A stretch of DNA of 64,000 nucleotides from Desulfoluna spongiiphila (lineage in GTDB: Bacteria > Desulfobacterota > Desulfobacteria > Desulfobacterales > Desulfolunaceae), in assembly GCF_900101345.1 (NCBI RefSeq), contig NZ_FMUX01000011.1, forward strand, positions 62,001 through 126,000. The letters are read 5' to 3'. Of the stretch, positions 50,708 to 59,209 are shown in pieces. The first letter of the stretch is position 1. Every line of letters starts with the position of its first letter. The position numbers were made by a program, and so were the translations under genes. Below the pieces are notes generated by a model, which was not told where the DNA came from, made no database searches, and worked only from the letters and a program-made list of their open reading frames with translations.

Positions 50708-50820
50708 CAGGTTGCGGGTGCGCTTTCCCCCTCGGTCCTCGGGAAAAATCGCATCCGCCTTTCAAACAAACGTCGGGCCTTAATGTAACCATTCAGCTCA
50801 AACGCAAGCTGAATAGTTGC
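50708..50820. repeat. B-internal fragment and a minimal outer-end palindrome
   Basis: 50711-50762 is a B-type hairpin (GCGGGTGCG side, CCTCGGTCCTCGG loop, CGCATCCGC side). At 50787-50818 AACCATTCAGCT and AGCTGAATAGTT face each other across 8 bases. These are the outer ends of the repeat family with the interior missing. Confidence 0.7.
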
Positions 50821-50868
50821 GCTCCATCGGCCTAATTTATATCACCCCCCCAAGCCCCCTTGTCCCCT

Positions 50869-50936
50869 GGAGTGCCGCACTCCTGTGCGGTACGGGTAAC
50901 GACGGCCACAAAAGCCGCACCGGGGTGCGGTGCTCC
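50869..50936. repeat. D-type repeat, second copy
   Basis: GGAGTGCCGCACTCCTGTGC and the inverted arm ending GGTGCTCC (50914-50936) match the copy at 48556 closely, including the trailing CTTTCTCGGTTTTTTT. It lies between the AtuA-like gene and the TetR gene. The T tract could give it terminator activity. Confidence 0.8.
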
Positions 50937-51129
50937 GTTTCAGTCGACCTTTCTCGGTTTTTTTTAACGCTTCGAGAACCGCACCCTAGGGCCACGGCAT
51001 ACCCGAAGCGCCGAGCGCATCACAAAACGTCTCATGGGCCGATACCGCCTTCTTTGCCTTGGCCCGCGTTGTGGGGTTTGCTATGAAATACGGATGGATT
51101 GCCCAGAAACACAGACTTCGGAGAGATTG

Positions 51130-51789
51130 ATGCAGGAAAACACAGACACCCCCATGCAGGAAAAACCCTCAACGGTACGCCGCAAACGGGAAAAGGCCCA
51201 CCGGGAGCGCACCATTCTTGATGCGGCCTTAAGGCTCTTTGTGGCAAAAGGATTTCACCGGACCAGCGCCAGCGAAATCGCCAACGCCGCCGAAGTCTCC
51301 GTGGGCACGGTCTACTTCTACTTCAAAAACAAAGAGGCCCTTCTCATCCGACTCACCGAAGAGATCTCCTACGAACTCAGAAAACTCGTGGGCTCGGAAT
51401 TCAGCCTCTCCGACGGCACCCTTGACGGGTTCAAGGGGGCAGGGCTCTCCTTTTTCAAGGACTTTTGCATCCCGCACCCTGAAAAGGTAACCCTTCTTTT
51501 CCGGGAAGCAGTGGGCCACAGCCAGGCCGTGGAAAAAGCCAGGAAAAAGGGCTTTACCCAGCTCACCGAGGATGTAAGAAAAGCGATTTTGTTCATGGCT
51601 GAAAACATGGACCGGCCCCTGACCAACCCGGAATCTGCGGACGTATTGGCCGTCAGTATCGTCGGTATCTACGAACGGGTAGCCTACAACTACCTTTTCT
51701 GGAAAGAGGGAGAGACAGATATCCTCAAGGTGGGGGAAGACGCGGTGGCGTTTCTCGTGGCGGGGGTGGAGCGGTTTCTTAAGCCTTAG
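51130..51789 (+). CDS. TetR/AcrR-family transcriptional regulator
   Basis: A 219-residue repressor-type protein. The helix-turn-helix is at about residues 28-72 (TILDAALRLFVAKGFHRTSA through SVGTVYFYFKNKEALL), followed by a helical ligand domain. Position at the end of the acyl-CoA cluster suggests it controls those genes in response to an acyl-CoA or terpenoid, like AtuR or LiuR. The frame is open upstream to 51034; the ATG at 51130 behind CGGAGAG is preferred, with 51094 possible. Confidence 0.9.
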   Translation: MQENTDTPMQEKPSTVRRKREKAHRERTILDAALRLFVAKGFHRTSASEIANAAEVSVGTVYFYFKNKEALLIRLTEEISYELRKLVGSEFSLSDGTLDGFKGAGLSFFKDFCIPHPEKVTLLFREAVGHSQAVEKARKKGFTQLTEDVRKAILFMAENMDRPLTNPESADVLAVSIVGIYERVAYNYLFWKEGETDILKVGEDAVAFLVAGVERFLKP

Positions 51790-51826
51790 GATATGATAGA
51801 CAGCTTCATCCGGGAGCCATTCTCCG

Positions 51827-52216
51827 TTACGACTCCGGAGCGGACACTTCCGCTTTGCGGGCCAACTCCTCATGGAGCCAACTGGGAACCGGGGCTTTAA
51901 AATAGGCTCGAACCACGGCATGGCCGATTTCATGACGCAGAATACGGATTTCACACTCCCTCGGGATCACGATGAGGTTTTTCACGGAAGAATAAAATGC
52001 GGGTGCATCGGTTTCCCGCCCATAAATGCGCTTGTGTTCCATGGTAACAGCCTTTCTGTCCGGAACGATGAGGATACGATAGTCTGTCTGGGAAGGATAA
52101 AGCTGGAGAGTCTTTGACACCTCTCGCTCCATCGCCACCGTGTTCACCTTCCATTCCGAGGTAGACGCACACCCCGTGAAACTCAGCACACAGATAAATA
52201 TCATCAAATATTTCAT
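51827..52216 (-). CDS. Putative lipoprotein metallopeptidase (HExxH)
   Basis: A 129-residue lipoprotein: MKYLMIFICVLSFTGC forms a signal peptide with lipobox cysteine at residue 15. The mature part contains RHEIGHAVV, an HExxH zinc motif, and 16 residues later WLHEELA, which could supply a glutamate ligand as in gluzincins. No known family could be named, and the protein is short for a peptidase. It is probably attached to a membrane in the periplasm. The ATG lies behind AGGAGT on the minus strand. It is convergent with the TetR gene. Confidence 0.75.
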   Translation of the reverse strand: MKYLMIFICVLSFTGCASTSEWKVNTVAMEREVSKTLQLYPSQTDYRILIVPDRKAVTMEHKRIYGRETDAPAFYSSVKNLIVIPRECEIRILRHEIGHAVVRAYFKAPVPSWLHEELARKAEVSAPES

Positions 52217-52583
52217 AACCGACTCCTGTTTTTAGCAGAACATGATGCCCCATGTCTAAAACGGACGCTTGAACGATAGAGTCGGATGCAAAAAAGAGGG
52301 CTGAACCTTTGGTACGCGTTTCGTGCGACTTGGGGGGTTTGCTTATTCGATTTTGCACGTTGTGTTCCACTATTTGGTAAAAACAGGACGATTTAGCCCC
52401 AAAAGCAAACAGATAAAAATAGTCAAAAAAACAGATACTTGTAAGACTGAAAGAATATATTTATTTACAATGGCAGAGACACTGCCCTTAAGCATTATTT
52501 TTCCACGGCCACTATCGTGGATAAACACCTGTAGTTCAACATGATGAATCACCTCTCGTTCAATAAATTGAACATCTCAAACG
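52217..52583. other. Intergenic region between two minus-strand genes
   Basis: This is AT-rich in part (52370-52480). It should contain the lipoprotein gene promoter. No gene was recognised; the short frames lack ribosome sites. Confidence 0.4.
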
Positions 52584-52624
52584 AAAAAGCCGTGATCAAT
52601 CCAGCTAAGGATCAATCACGGCCC
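52584..52624 (-). terminator. Terminator of Dabb gene (minus strand)
   Basis: GCCGTGAT and ATCACGGC with inner GGATCA/CCAG pairing form a hairpin, followed by five T residues on the minus strand. Confidence 0.75.
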
Positions 52625-52658
52625 TTTGTGCTCCACGAAAACCTCTGCTTTTGATTTT

Positions 52659-52964
52659 TTATGACACCTCGTAATCCACCACAATACGCTCGGAGATGAC
52701 GGATCGGATATAGGCCAGGACTTCCAGGTGCTCGGGATGTCCCGCGTAGGTGCCCAGGGCCTCCTTACTGAGATGGGTGGTGGTGAGGACCACATCAAAG
52801 GCGGCATCCGTAGGGTTGAAGTTGATGCCCACCTCCGCTGCTTCCAGTTCGTCTATTTTCGGAGGAAGCGCCTCCAGAAGGGATTTCATCTTATTCATCG
52901 CATCTGTTTTTTCATCTGCGCTGAGTTTTTTGTCCATTCGAAATGCGACGACATGCTTGATCAT
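52659..52964 (-). CDS. Dabb (stress-responsive A/B barrel) domain protein
   Basis: A 101-residue dimeric alpha/beta-barrel protein, MIKHVVAFRMDKKLSADEKTDA to SERIVVDYEV. It carries the HVVAF opening, an EVGINFNP segment and DVVLTTTHLSKEALGTYAGH, typical of the family. The function is generally unknown; some relatives are cyclases or stress proteins. A longer frame begins at 53078, but the ATG at 52964 has AGGAGG upstream on the minus strand. It is a stand-alone gene with its own terminator. Confidence 0.9.
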   Translation of the reverse strand: MIKHVVAFRMDKKLSADEKTDAMNKMKSLLEALPPKIDELEAAEVGINFNPTDAAFDVVLTTTHLSKEALGTYAGHPEHLEVLAYIRSVISERIVVDYEVS

Positions 52965-53418
52965 CTGATCCTCCTTTGGTGTCATCCCGAAGCCACGGCC
53001 CCGGGTGTGCGGTTGCCTCCTCCCGTTGTCCGGGTGGGGCAAGGGTCCCTGTCTTCCCCCCACCTGCCTGCAGGTCACTCGTTTCGGCTGCTGCGTCGCA
53101 GCGCCAAGAGAAAGTGTACCAGCCCGCCACCGTGCTGTCAGCCCATTTTCACGCAGGATACTCCCTCAACGGTTGCACCCAAGCGGTCCTTAAGGTCCTT
53201 GATACATCGGATATTGCCTGTATTTCTAAACAGGACCCCGGTCCGTGTTCCTTCCGCACGGATCCTACCTGCGGAGACGAACCCCTTTCTTAGCAAACGG
53301 CCCAGCCTGGCACATAACCACCCGGCACATAAGGAGAAAGCGCCCAAAAATATTGTTTTTCAAGCCTAAAACACCCCCTTTCACCCAAATTCCATGCACC
53401 TAAAGTCAGACAAAAAAA
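52965..53418. other. Divergent intergenic region, Dabb / peptide-binding protein
   Basis: No gene or repeat module was recognised in these 450 bases. The promoter for the transporter lies at its right edge. Confidence 0.4.
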
Positions 53419-53446
53419 TTGACAGGGCCTACCTATTAATGAGAAT
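53419..53446 (+). promoter_or_regulatory. Candidate promoter of peptide transporter genes
   Basis: TTGACA at 53419-53424, 16-base spacer, then GAGAAT. The start codon is 41 bases further on, with GGAGG between. Confidence 0.5.
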
Positions 53447-53487
53447 CAAAGTTCATCTTATTTTTTATAATCACTGGAGGTTTTTCA

Positions 53488-55032
53488 ATGAATCGAACGC
53501 TCTCGTTCAGCCGTCTGGCCAAGGGCGGCCTGGTGGCCCTGCTCGCCCTTATGGTCGCAGCTCCCAACGCCCTTGCCCGTACGTCCAAGCACCCCGATAC
53601 CCTTGTTGTCGCCACCACCTACGACGCAAAAACCCTCGATCCCTATATGACCAACGACGTGGCCTCATCCAACGCCATGCGCCAGATCTATGAGACCCTG
53701 GTGGCCATCGACGCCAAAGGGGATGTCGTTCCCTCCCTGGCCGAAAAGATCGACCGCGTCGACGGCAAGACCTATCGGTTTACCCTGAAAAAAGGGGTCA
53801 AGTTCCACAACGGCGAGACCCTCACCGCAGACGACGCCCTCTACAGCCTGAAGCGCGCCTATGAAAAAGGGGCCTCCGTTCGCCACATCCTGGGTGTCAT
53901 CGACCCCGCAGGCTTCAAAAAAATCGACGACCTCACCTTTGAGGTGAAAACCAAGGACGCCATGAGCTCCTTTCTGGCTGCCCTCACCCACTTCGGCGGC
54001 GGCGTCATCATCAACCAGAAAGCCGTTGAAGCCGCAGGCGACGACTACGGATTCAATCCCGTAGGCACCGGCCCCTACAAGCTCACCGCCTGGAAAAAAG
54101 GCGATCGCATGGAGCTTACCCGTTTTGAAGGCTACCACGGCGCCAAGCCCGAGTTCCCCAAAATGGTCCTGCGCGTCATCCCCGAAGCCTCCAACCGCAC
54201 CATTGAGCTGGAGAGCGGCGATGTGGACATCTCCTTTGAGGTCTCCTCCCTGGACGTGTCCCGCGTAAAAGCCAACAAAAACCTGGAGCTCCTGACCCTG
54301 GTGGACACCGCCACCACCTACATGGGCTTCAACTGCAGCAAGGCCCCTTACGACAACGAAAAACTTCGTCAGGCCCTGACCCTTGCCATCAACATCCCGG
54401 GCAGCGTCAAAGCCGTGTTCCGCGGCAACGCCTTCCCCGCCTTTGGCCCCATCGCTCCCAACGTCAAGTACTCCAACAACGACCTGGAGCCCTCCAAGAC
54501 CGACATCAAAAAGGCCAAAAAGCTCCTTGCCGAAGCCGGTTACCCTGACGGCCTCACCACCACCCTCTGGACCAACTCCAAGAAGGTGCGCGTGGATATG
54601 GCCACCATCATTCAGGCCCAGCTCAAAAAAATCGGCGTCACCGTCAAGATCCAGGTACTGGAGTGGGGCGCCTACCTCCAGGGCCTGAAAGACAACAAGC
54701 ACGAGCTCTTCATCGTGGGATGGACCTGCCAGACCCCCGACCCGGACATGGCCGTCTACCCCACCTTCCACTCCTCGCAGATCGGCGGCAACAACTTTGC
54801 AGCCTTCGGCGATCCCGAAGTGGACGCCCTCCTGGACAAGGCCCGCATCACCCCCGACGGAGCCGAGCGCAAGGCCCTCTACTTCGACATCCAGGACAAG
54901 CTCCGTGAAAAAGCGCCCTGGGTCTTTTTGGCCAACAAAAAGATCGCCTTCGGCGTCCAGAACTACCTGGAAGGGTTCACCCCCAGCCCCTACGGCTTCC
55001 ACGCCCTCTACGAAGTGAAAATGAAGAAGTAG
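53488..55032 (+). CDS. dppA: Peptide ABC transporter substrate-binding protein
   Basis: A 514-residue family-5 solute-binding protein. It has a signal peptide (MNRTLSFSRLAKGG to APNALA), VVATTYDAKTLDPYMTND at the mature start and KKGVKFHNGETLTADDALYS, the family signature. The ligand-domain segments GTGPYKLTAWKKGD and RQALTLAINI follow. It delivers di- or oligopeptides, or possibly nickel or haem, to the permease encoded next. No lipobox is seen, so it is probably free in the periplasm. Its own promoter and a downstream hairpin suggest higher expression than the permease genes. Confidence 0.94.
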   Translation: MNRTLSFSRLAKGGLVALLALMVAAPNALARTSKHPDTLVVATTYDAKTLDPYMTNDVASSNAMRQIYETLVAIDAKGDVVPSLAEKIDRVDGKTYRFTLKKGVKFHNGETLTADDALYSLKRAYEKGASVRHILGVIDPAGFKKIDDLTFEVKTKDAMSSFLAALTHFGGGVIINQKAVEAAGDDYGFNPVGTGPYKLTAWKKGDRMELTRFEGYHGAKPEFPKMVLRVIPEASNRTIELESGDVDISFEVSSLDVSRVKANKNLELLTLVDTATTYMGFNCSKAPYDNEKLRQALTLAINIPGSVKAVFRGNAFPAFGPIAPNVKYSNNDLEPSKTDIKKAKKLLAEAGYPDGLTTTLWTNSKKVRVDMATIIQAQLKKIGVTVKIQVLEWGAYLQGLKDNKHELFIVGWTCQTPDPDMAVYPTFHSSQIGGNNFAAFGDPEVDALLDKARITPDGAERKALYFDIQDKLREKAPWVFLANKKIAFGVQNYLEGFTPSPYGFHALYEVKMKK

Positions 55033-55056
55033 GCTTAAATAAGCATGCCCCTTAAA

Positions 55057-55096
55057 GGGTGCAGCTTGCCACAACACGTCGTGGCAGGCTGCACCC
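55057..55096 (+). terminator. 16-base stem-loop between dppA and dppB
   Basis: GGGTGCAGCTTGCCAC pairs with GTGGCAGGCTGCACCC (one G-T pair) around AACACGTC, 24 bases after the dppA stop. The T tail is short, which fits partial termination or mRNA protection, so that the binding protein is made in excess. Confidence 0.7.
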
Positions 55097-55315
55097 ACGC
55101 TTTCTGTAAGAAAGGTTCTTCATCTTTCAGAAAAAAGGCCTTCTGGAGAGTCACTTCGGAGGGCCGCCTTGCTTTTTCCTGACGAACAAGAGGGAAAAGC
55201 AAGGCGGCAGCCAAACGTTTATTGCGGTGCCCCTGCAACCATTCCGTAGCCCACCTCTCTTTGTTCGCAATGCAAGAAGGTATGCGCAATGGGTGAAATG
55301 CCCGCATGAAATTTT

Positions 55316-55371
55316 AAAACCTGTTTGTCAAACTTTTCAGAAGTTTGGCCTCCGGCAGGGCCGCCGGAGGC
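55316..55371 (+). repeat. One-ended A module before dppB
   Basis: ACCTGTTTGTCAAAC through GGGCCGCCGGAGGC, ending 29 bases before the dppB start. Upstream at 55165-55206 a B-type hairpin fragment (CCTTGCTTTTTCC with the inverted GGGAAAAGCAAGG) may be its decayed partner. Confidence 0.72.
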
Positions 55372-55399
55372 GATTTTATTACCATGTAAGGAGGTCGAA

Positions 55400-56329
55400 T
55401 TGCTCGGCTATATTCTGAGACGATGCGCCATGCTGATCCCTGTGATCCTTGGCGTTGTCTTCATTGTTTTTGTCATGATGTACGTCACGCCCGGCGATCC
55501 GGCCCGAATGGTGTTGGGGGAGCAGGCGCCCCAGGAAGATGTGGACAACCTGCGGGCGGAAATGGGCCTTGACGACCCCTTCCTTTTTCAATTCGGCCGC
55601 TATGTCTACAAAGCCGTGGTGCACGGGGACATCGGCCGGTCCTACATCACCAAGCGCCCCGTATGGGACGAGTTGATGACGGCCTTTCCCATCACCCTGA
55701 AGCTCTCGGCCCTGGCCATGGGCATCGCCCTTTTGGTGGGGATCCCCTGCGGCATTGTCACGGCCGTGAAGCAGTACTCCATCTTTGACAACATCGTCAC
55801 CCTCTTTGCCCTCATCGGCATCTCCATGCCGGTGTTCTGGCTGGGCCTGCTTTTGATCCTGCTTTTTACGGTAAAACTCGCCTGGCTGCCGCCATCCGGC
55901 TTTGACTCCCTTGCCGCCATGGTCATGCCTGCCGTGACCCTGGGCCTCCAGAGTGTTGCCATCATCACCCGTATGACCCGCTCCAGCATGCTGGAAGTGG
56001 TGCGCCAGGACTACATCCGTACGGCCCGCTCCAAGGGCCAGAAAGAGAGTGTGGTCATCCGCAAGCACGCCCTTCCCAACGCCCTGGTTCCCGTGGTCAC
56101 CATCGCCGGTATCCAGTTCGGTATCCTCCTGGGCGGTGCGGTCTTAACCGAGATCATCTTCTCCATCCCGGGGCTGGGACGCCTCATGGTGAGCTCCATT
56201 GAAATGAGGGATTACCCCATGGTCCAGGGGGGCGTTCTCTTCATCGCCCTGGCCTTCTGCCTGGTGAACCTGGGAGTGGACCTGCTCTACGCCTGGCTCG
56301 ACCCCCGCATCAAATCCCAGTACACGTAA
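55400..56329 (+). CDS. dppB: Peptide ABC transporter permease
   Basis: A 309-residue inner-membrane permease with about six helices. It opens with LGYILRRCAMLIPVILGVVF, has VTPGDPARMVLGEQAP, and carries the EAA-type loop IRTARSKGQKESVVIRKHAL that contacts the ATPases. The longer open frame starts inside the repeat. A TTG at 55400, 5 bases behind AAGGAGG, gives the family's N-terminus. It is followed by dppC, dppD and dppF in tight order. Confidence 0.93.
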   Translation: MLGYILRRCAMLIPVILGVVFIVFVMMYVTPGDPARMVLGEQAPQEDVDNLRAEMGLDDPFLFQFGRYVYKAVVHGDIGRSYITKRPVWDELMTAFPITLKLSALAMGIALLVGIPCGIVTAVKQYSIFDNIVTLFALIGISMPVFWLGLLLILLFTVKLAWLPPSGFDSLAAMVMPAVTLGLQSVAIITRMTRSSMLEVVRQDYIRTARSKGQKESVVIRKHALPNALVPVVTIAGIQFGILLGGAVLTEIIFSIPGLGRLMVSSIEMRDYPMVQGGVLFIALAFCLVNLGVDLLYAWLDPRIKSQYT

Positions 56330-56339
56330 AGGAGCCTCC

Positions 56340-57194
56340 GTGCAGACCAAGAAAAATTCTCTCTGGGGCCAGGTCTTCGGCCGCCTCAAAAAAAACCGCA
56401 TGGCCATGATGGGCCTTTTCATCCTCTTTGCCCTGCTGCTCACGGCCCTCTTTGCCAATGTCATCGCCCCCTTTCCCTTTGACGAGCAGGACCTTTTCGC
56501 CACCCTGGAAGGCCCGTCCGGGGCCCACTGGTTCGGCACCGACGAATTCGGACGGGACATCTTCAGCCGCATCATCTACGGCAGCCGCATCTCCCTGCAG
56601 GTGGGCTTCGTGGCCGTGGGCTTCTCCGTCATGGCCGGGGGCTTCATCGGCGCCGTGGCCGGGTACTACGGAGGCCGCACCGACAACATCCTCATGCGCC
56701 TCATGGACATCCTGCTCTCCATTCCCCAGCTGCTGCTGGCCATCTCCGTGGCCGCCTCCCTGGGTCCGGGCCTCTTGAACCTCATGCTGGCCGTGGGCAT
56801 CGCCGCCATCCCGCAGTACGCCCGCCTCGTCCGGGCCTCGGTTCTCTCCATCCGGGACCAGGAGTTTGTGGAGGCCGCCGTCTCCGTGGGGTCCAGCGAC
56901 CTGCGCATCATCTGCCGCCACATCCTGCCCAACTGCATGGCCCCCATCATCGTCCAGGCCACCCTGGGCGTGGCCTTTGCCATTCTTATTGCAGCGGGCC
57001 TGAGCTTCATCGGCCTCGGTCTGGAGCCCCCCACCCCCGAATGGGGTGCCATGCTCTCCGGCGGACGTGAATTCATCCGGGACTACCCCTACATGACCAT
57101 CTTCCCGGGCCTGGCCATCATGATCACCATCCTGGGCCTCAACTTCCTGGGCGACGGCCTCCGGGACGCCCTGGACCCGAAACTTAAGAACTAA
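56340..57194 (+). CDS. dppC: Peptide ABC transporter permease
   Basis: A 284-residue permease partner of dppB, with an N-terminal helix (MMGLFILFALLLTALFANVI), HWFGTDEFGRDIFSRIIYGS, typical of DppC/OppC, and the EAA loop FVEAAVSVGSSDLRIICRHI. C-terminal GLSFIGLGLEPPTPEWGAML is diagnostic. The start is GTG at 56340 behind AAAGGAG, 10 bases after dppB. Confidence 0.95.
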   Translation: MQTKKNSLWGQVFGRLKKNRMAMMGLFILFALLLTALFANVIAPFPFDEQDLFATLEGPSGAHWFGTDEFGRDIFSRIIYGSRISLQVGFVAVGFSVMAGGFIGAVAGYYGGRTDNILMRLMDILLSIPQLLLAISVAASLGPGLLNLMLAVGIAAIPQYARLVRASVLSIRDQEFVEAAVSVGSSDLRIICRHILPNCMAPIIVQATLGVAFAILIAAGLSFIGLGLEPPTPEWGAMLSGGREFIRDYPYMTIFPGLAIMITILGLNFLGDGLRDALDPKLKN

Positions 57195-57228
57195 GCTTGA
57201 AACCAGCTCTGATTTGGAGTCACGATAT

Positions 57229-58203
57229 ATGTCCGACACACCTTTGCTATCCATCCGGGACTTAAGCGTCCGGTACAGCACCGACAACGGAGCGGTGAAA
57301 GCCATCTCCGACTTTCACCTCGCCATCGACAAGGGCGAGACCTTAGGGCTCGTGGGAGAGACCGGCGCGGGCAAGACCACCATGGCCCTGTCCGTCATGC
57401 AGCTCATCGCGGACCCGCCCGGGCGCATCACCGGAGGGGAGATCCTCTTTGAGGGCCAGGACCTCACCAAGACCTCCGAGGCCGATATGCGCAAGATCCG
57501 TGGCGGCAAGATCGCCATGATCTTCCAGGATCCCATGACCTCCCTGAACCCCATCCTGCCCGTGGACGAGCAGGTGGCGGAGATGATCGCCCTGCACAAC
57601 AAGGTCTCCAAGGAAGAGGCCCTGAAGCGGGCCCTGGCCATGCTGGAGACCGTGGGCATCCAGCCCGATCGGGCAGGGGAGTATCCCCACCAGTTCAGCG
57701 GGGGCATGAAGCAACGGGTCATCATCGCCATTGCCCTGGCCTGCAACCCGGCCCTTCTCATTGCGGACGAGCCCACCACGGCCCTGGACGTCACCATACA
57801 GGCCCAGGTGCTGGAGCTCATGAAGGCCCTGAAGAAAAAATTCGACACCGCCATGATCATGATCACCCACGACCTCGGCATCGTTGCCGAGACCTGCGAC
57901 CGGGTGGCCATCATGTACGCGGGCCGCATCGTGGAAGAGGCCACCACCGAGCTGCTCTACGCCAACCCGAAGCACCCCTACACAAAAGGGCTGTTTGCCT
58001 CCATCCCCAACGTGGAAGAGGAGCGCGAGAGCCTCGCCGTCATCCCGGGCCTTCCCCCGGACCCCACGGACATGCCGAAAGGGTGCCCCTTTCATCCCCG
58101 GTGCGACAAGGCCATGGCCCGCTGCAGCACCGAGATCCCGCAACCCGTCGTCCGCGAAGACGGCCACATGGTGGCCTGCTTTCTGGAAGGAGGTGACGCT
58201 TGA
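57229..58203 (+). CDS. dppD: Peptide ABC transporter ATP-binding protein
   Basis: A 324-residue ATPase with Walker A GETGAGKTT, signature QFSGGMKQRV, Walker B LLIADEPTTALD and switch MITHDLG. The C-terminal oligopeptide/dipeptide extension (PGLPPDPTDMPKGCPFHPRC) has cysteines that in some homologues bind an Fe-S cluster. The frame opens at 57214, but the ATG at 57229 behind TGGAGT is preferred. Its stop overlaps the start of dppF. Confidence 0.95.
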   Translation: MSDTPLLSIRDLSVRYSTDNGAVKAISDFHLAIDKGETLGLVGETGAGKTTMALSVMQLIADPPGRITGGEILFEGQDLTKTSEADMRKIRGGKIAMIFQDPMTSLNPILPVDEQVAEMIALHNKVSKEEALKRALAMLETVGIQPDRAGEYPHQFSGGMKQRVIIAIALACNPALLIADEPTTALDVTIQAQVLELMKALKKKFDTAMIMITHDLGIVAETCDRVAIMYAGRIVEEATTELLYANPKHPYTKGLFASIPNVEEERESLAVIPGLPPDPTDMPKGCPFHPRCDKAMARCSTEIPQPVVREDGHMVACFLEGGDA

Positions 58204-59192
58204 GCGCCCCGTTTATCCAGGTCCAGAACCTGAAAAAGTACTTTGACACCAAAAAAGGGCCCCTCCACGCCGTGGACGATGTCACCTTCGACATCAACAA
58301 AGGTGAGACCTTGGGGCTCGTGGGCGAATCCGGCTGCGGCAAGTCCACCACGGGTCGAGCCGTCATCCGGCTCCTGGAGCCCTCCTCCGGGGAAGTTCTC
58401 TTCAACGGGAGCGACATCCTGCCCCTGTCCAAAAAAGAGATGAAGGCCATGCGCGCCAAGATGCAGATGGTCTTTCAGGACCCCTACTCCAGCCTGAACC
58501 CGCGCCTCTCCGTCTCGGACATCATCTCCGAGCCCCTGGACGTCAAAGGGCTCGGCTCCAGCAGTGACCGCGCCAAACGCGTGCGGGAACTCATGGACAT
58601 CGTGGGCCTGGGGTCACGGCTTGCCAATACCTACCCCCACGAGCTCGACGGCGGCCGTCGCCAGCGCGTGGGCATCGCACGGGCCCTGGCTCTGAACCCC
58701 GAGTTCCTCGTCCTGGACGAGCCGGTGTCGGCCTTGGACGTCTGCATCCAGGCCCAGGTCCTGAACCTTCTGGACACCCTCCAGAAAGAGATGGGCCTCA
58801 CCTACCTCTTCATCTCCCACGACCTCTCCGTGGTCCACCACGTGTCTGATCGTATCGCCGTGATGTACCTGGGCCGTATCGTGGAGATGGCCGACTACAA
58901 GACCATCTTCAAAGCCCCGGTCCACGCCTACACCAAGGCGCTTCTCTCGGCCATCACCATCCCCGTACCCAACCTCGACCGGGAGCGGATCATCCTCGAA
59001 GGCGACGTACCCAGCCCCATCAACCCGCCTCCAGGGTGCCGCTTTGCAGGCCGCTGCTACTACGAGAAGATCGGCGCCTGCACCAGCGAGACCCCCAGCC
59101 TCAAAGAGGTGTCCCCCGGACACTTCGTGGCCTGCCACCTGGCCGAGCAGGTCATGGCAGACCAGATGCAGGACGAAGCCAGGGCAGTGTAA
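58200..59192 (+). CDS. dppF: Peptide ABC transporter ATP-binding protein
   Basis: A 330-residue ATPase partner of dppD. Walker A is GESGCGKST, Q-loop VFQDPYSSLNPR, Walker B FLVLDEPVSALD, and the switch FISHDLSV. The signature reads HELDGGRRQR, with Asp in place of the usual Ser of SGGQ. A C-terminal cysteine-containing extension (PPGCRFAGRC) matches dppD. The start is TTG at 58200, overlapping the dppD stop by two bases, with GGAAGGAGGTG just ahead. Confidence 0.94.
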   Translation: MSAPFIQVQNLKKYFDTKKGPLHAVDDVTFDINKGETLGLVGESGCGKSTTGRAVIRLLEPSSGEVLFNGSDILPLSKKEMKAMRAKMQMVFQDPYSSLNPRLSVSDIISEPLDVKGLGSSSDRAKRVRELMDIVGLGSRLANTYPHELDGGRRQRVGIARALALNPEFLVLDEPVSALDVCIQAQVLNLLDTLQKEMGLTYLFISHDLSVVHHVSDRIAVMYLGRIVEMADYKTIFKAPVHAYTKALLSAITIPVPNLDRERIILEGDVPSPINPPPGCRFAGRCYYEKIGACTSETPSLKEVSPGHFVACHLAEQVMADQMQDEARAV

Positions 59193-59209
59193 AAAAACGC
59201 CAAAAGCCT

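Noticed and set aside
53419..53470. Fur box near the dppA promoter (AATGAGAATCA resembles a half site)
   Set aside because: Only one half matches and the other side is not symmetric, so iron control is not supported.
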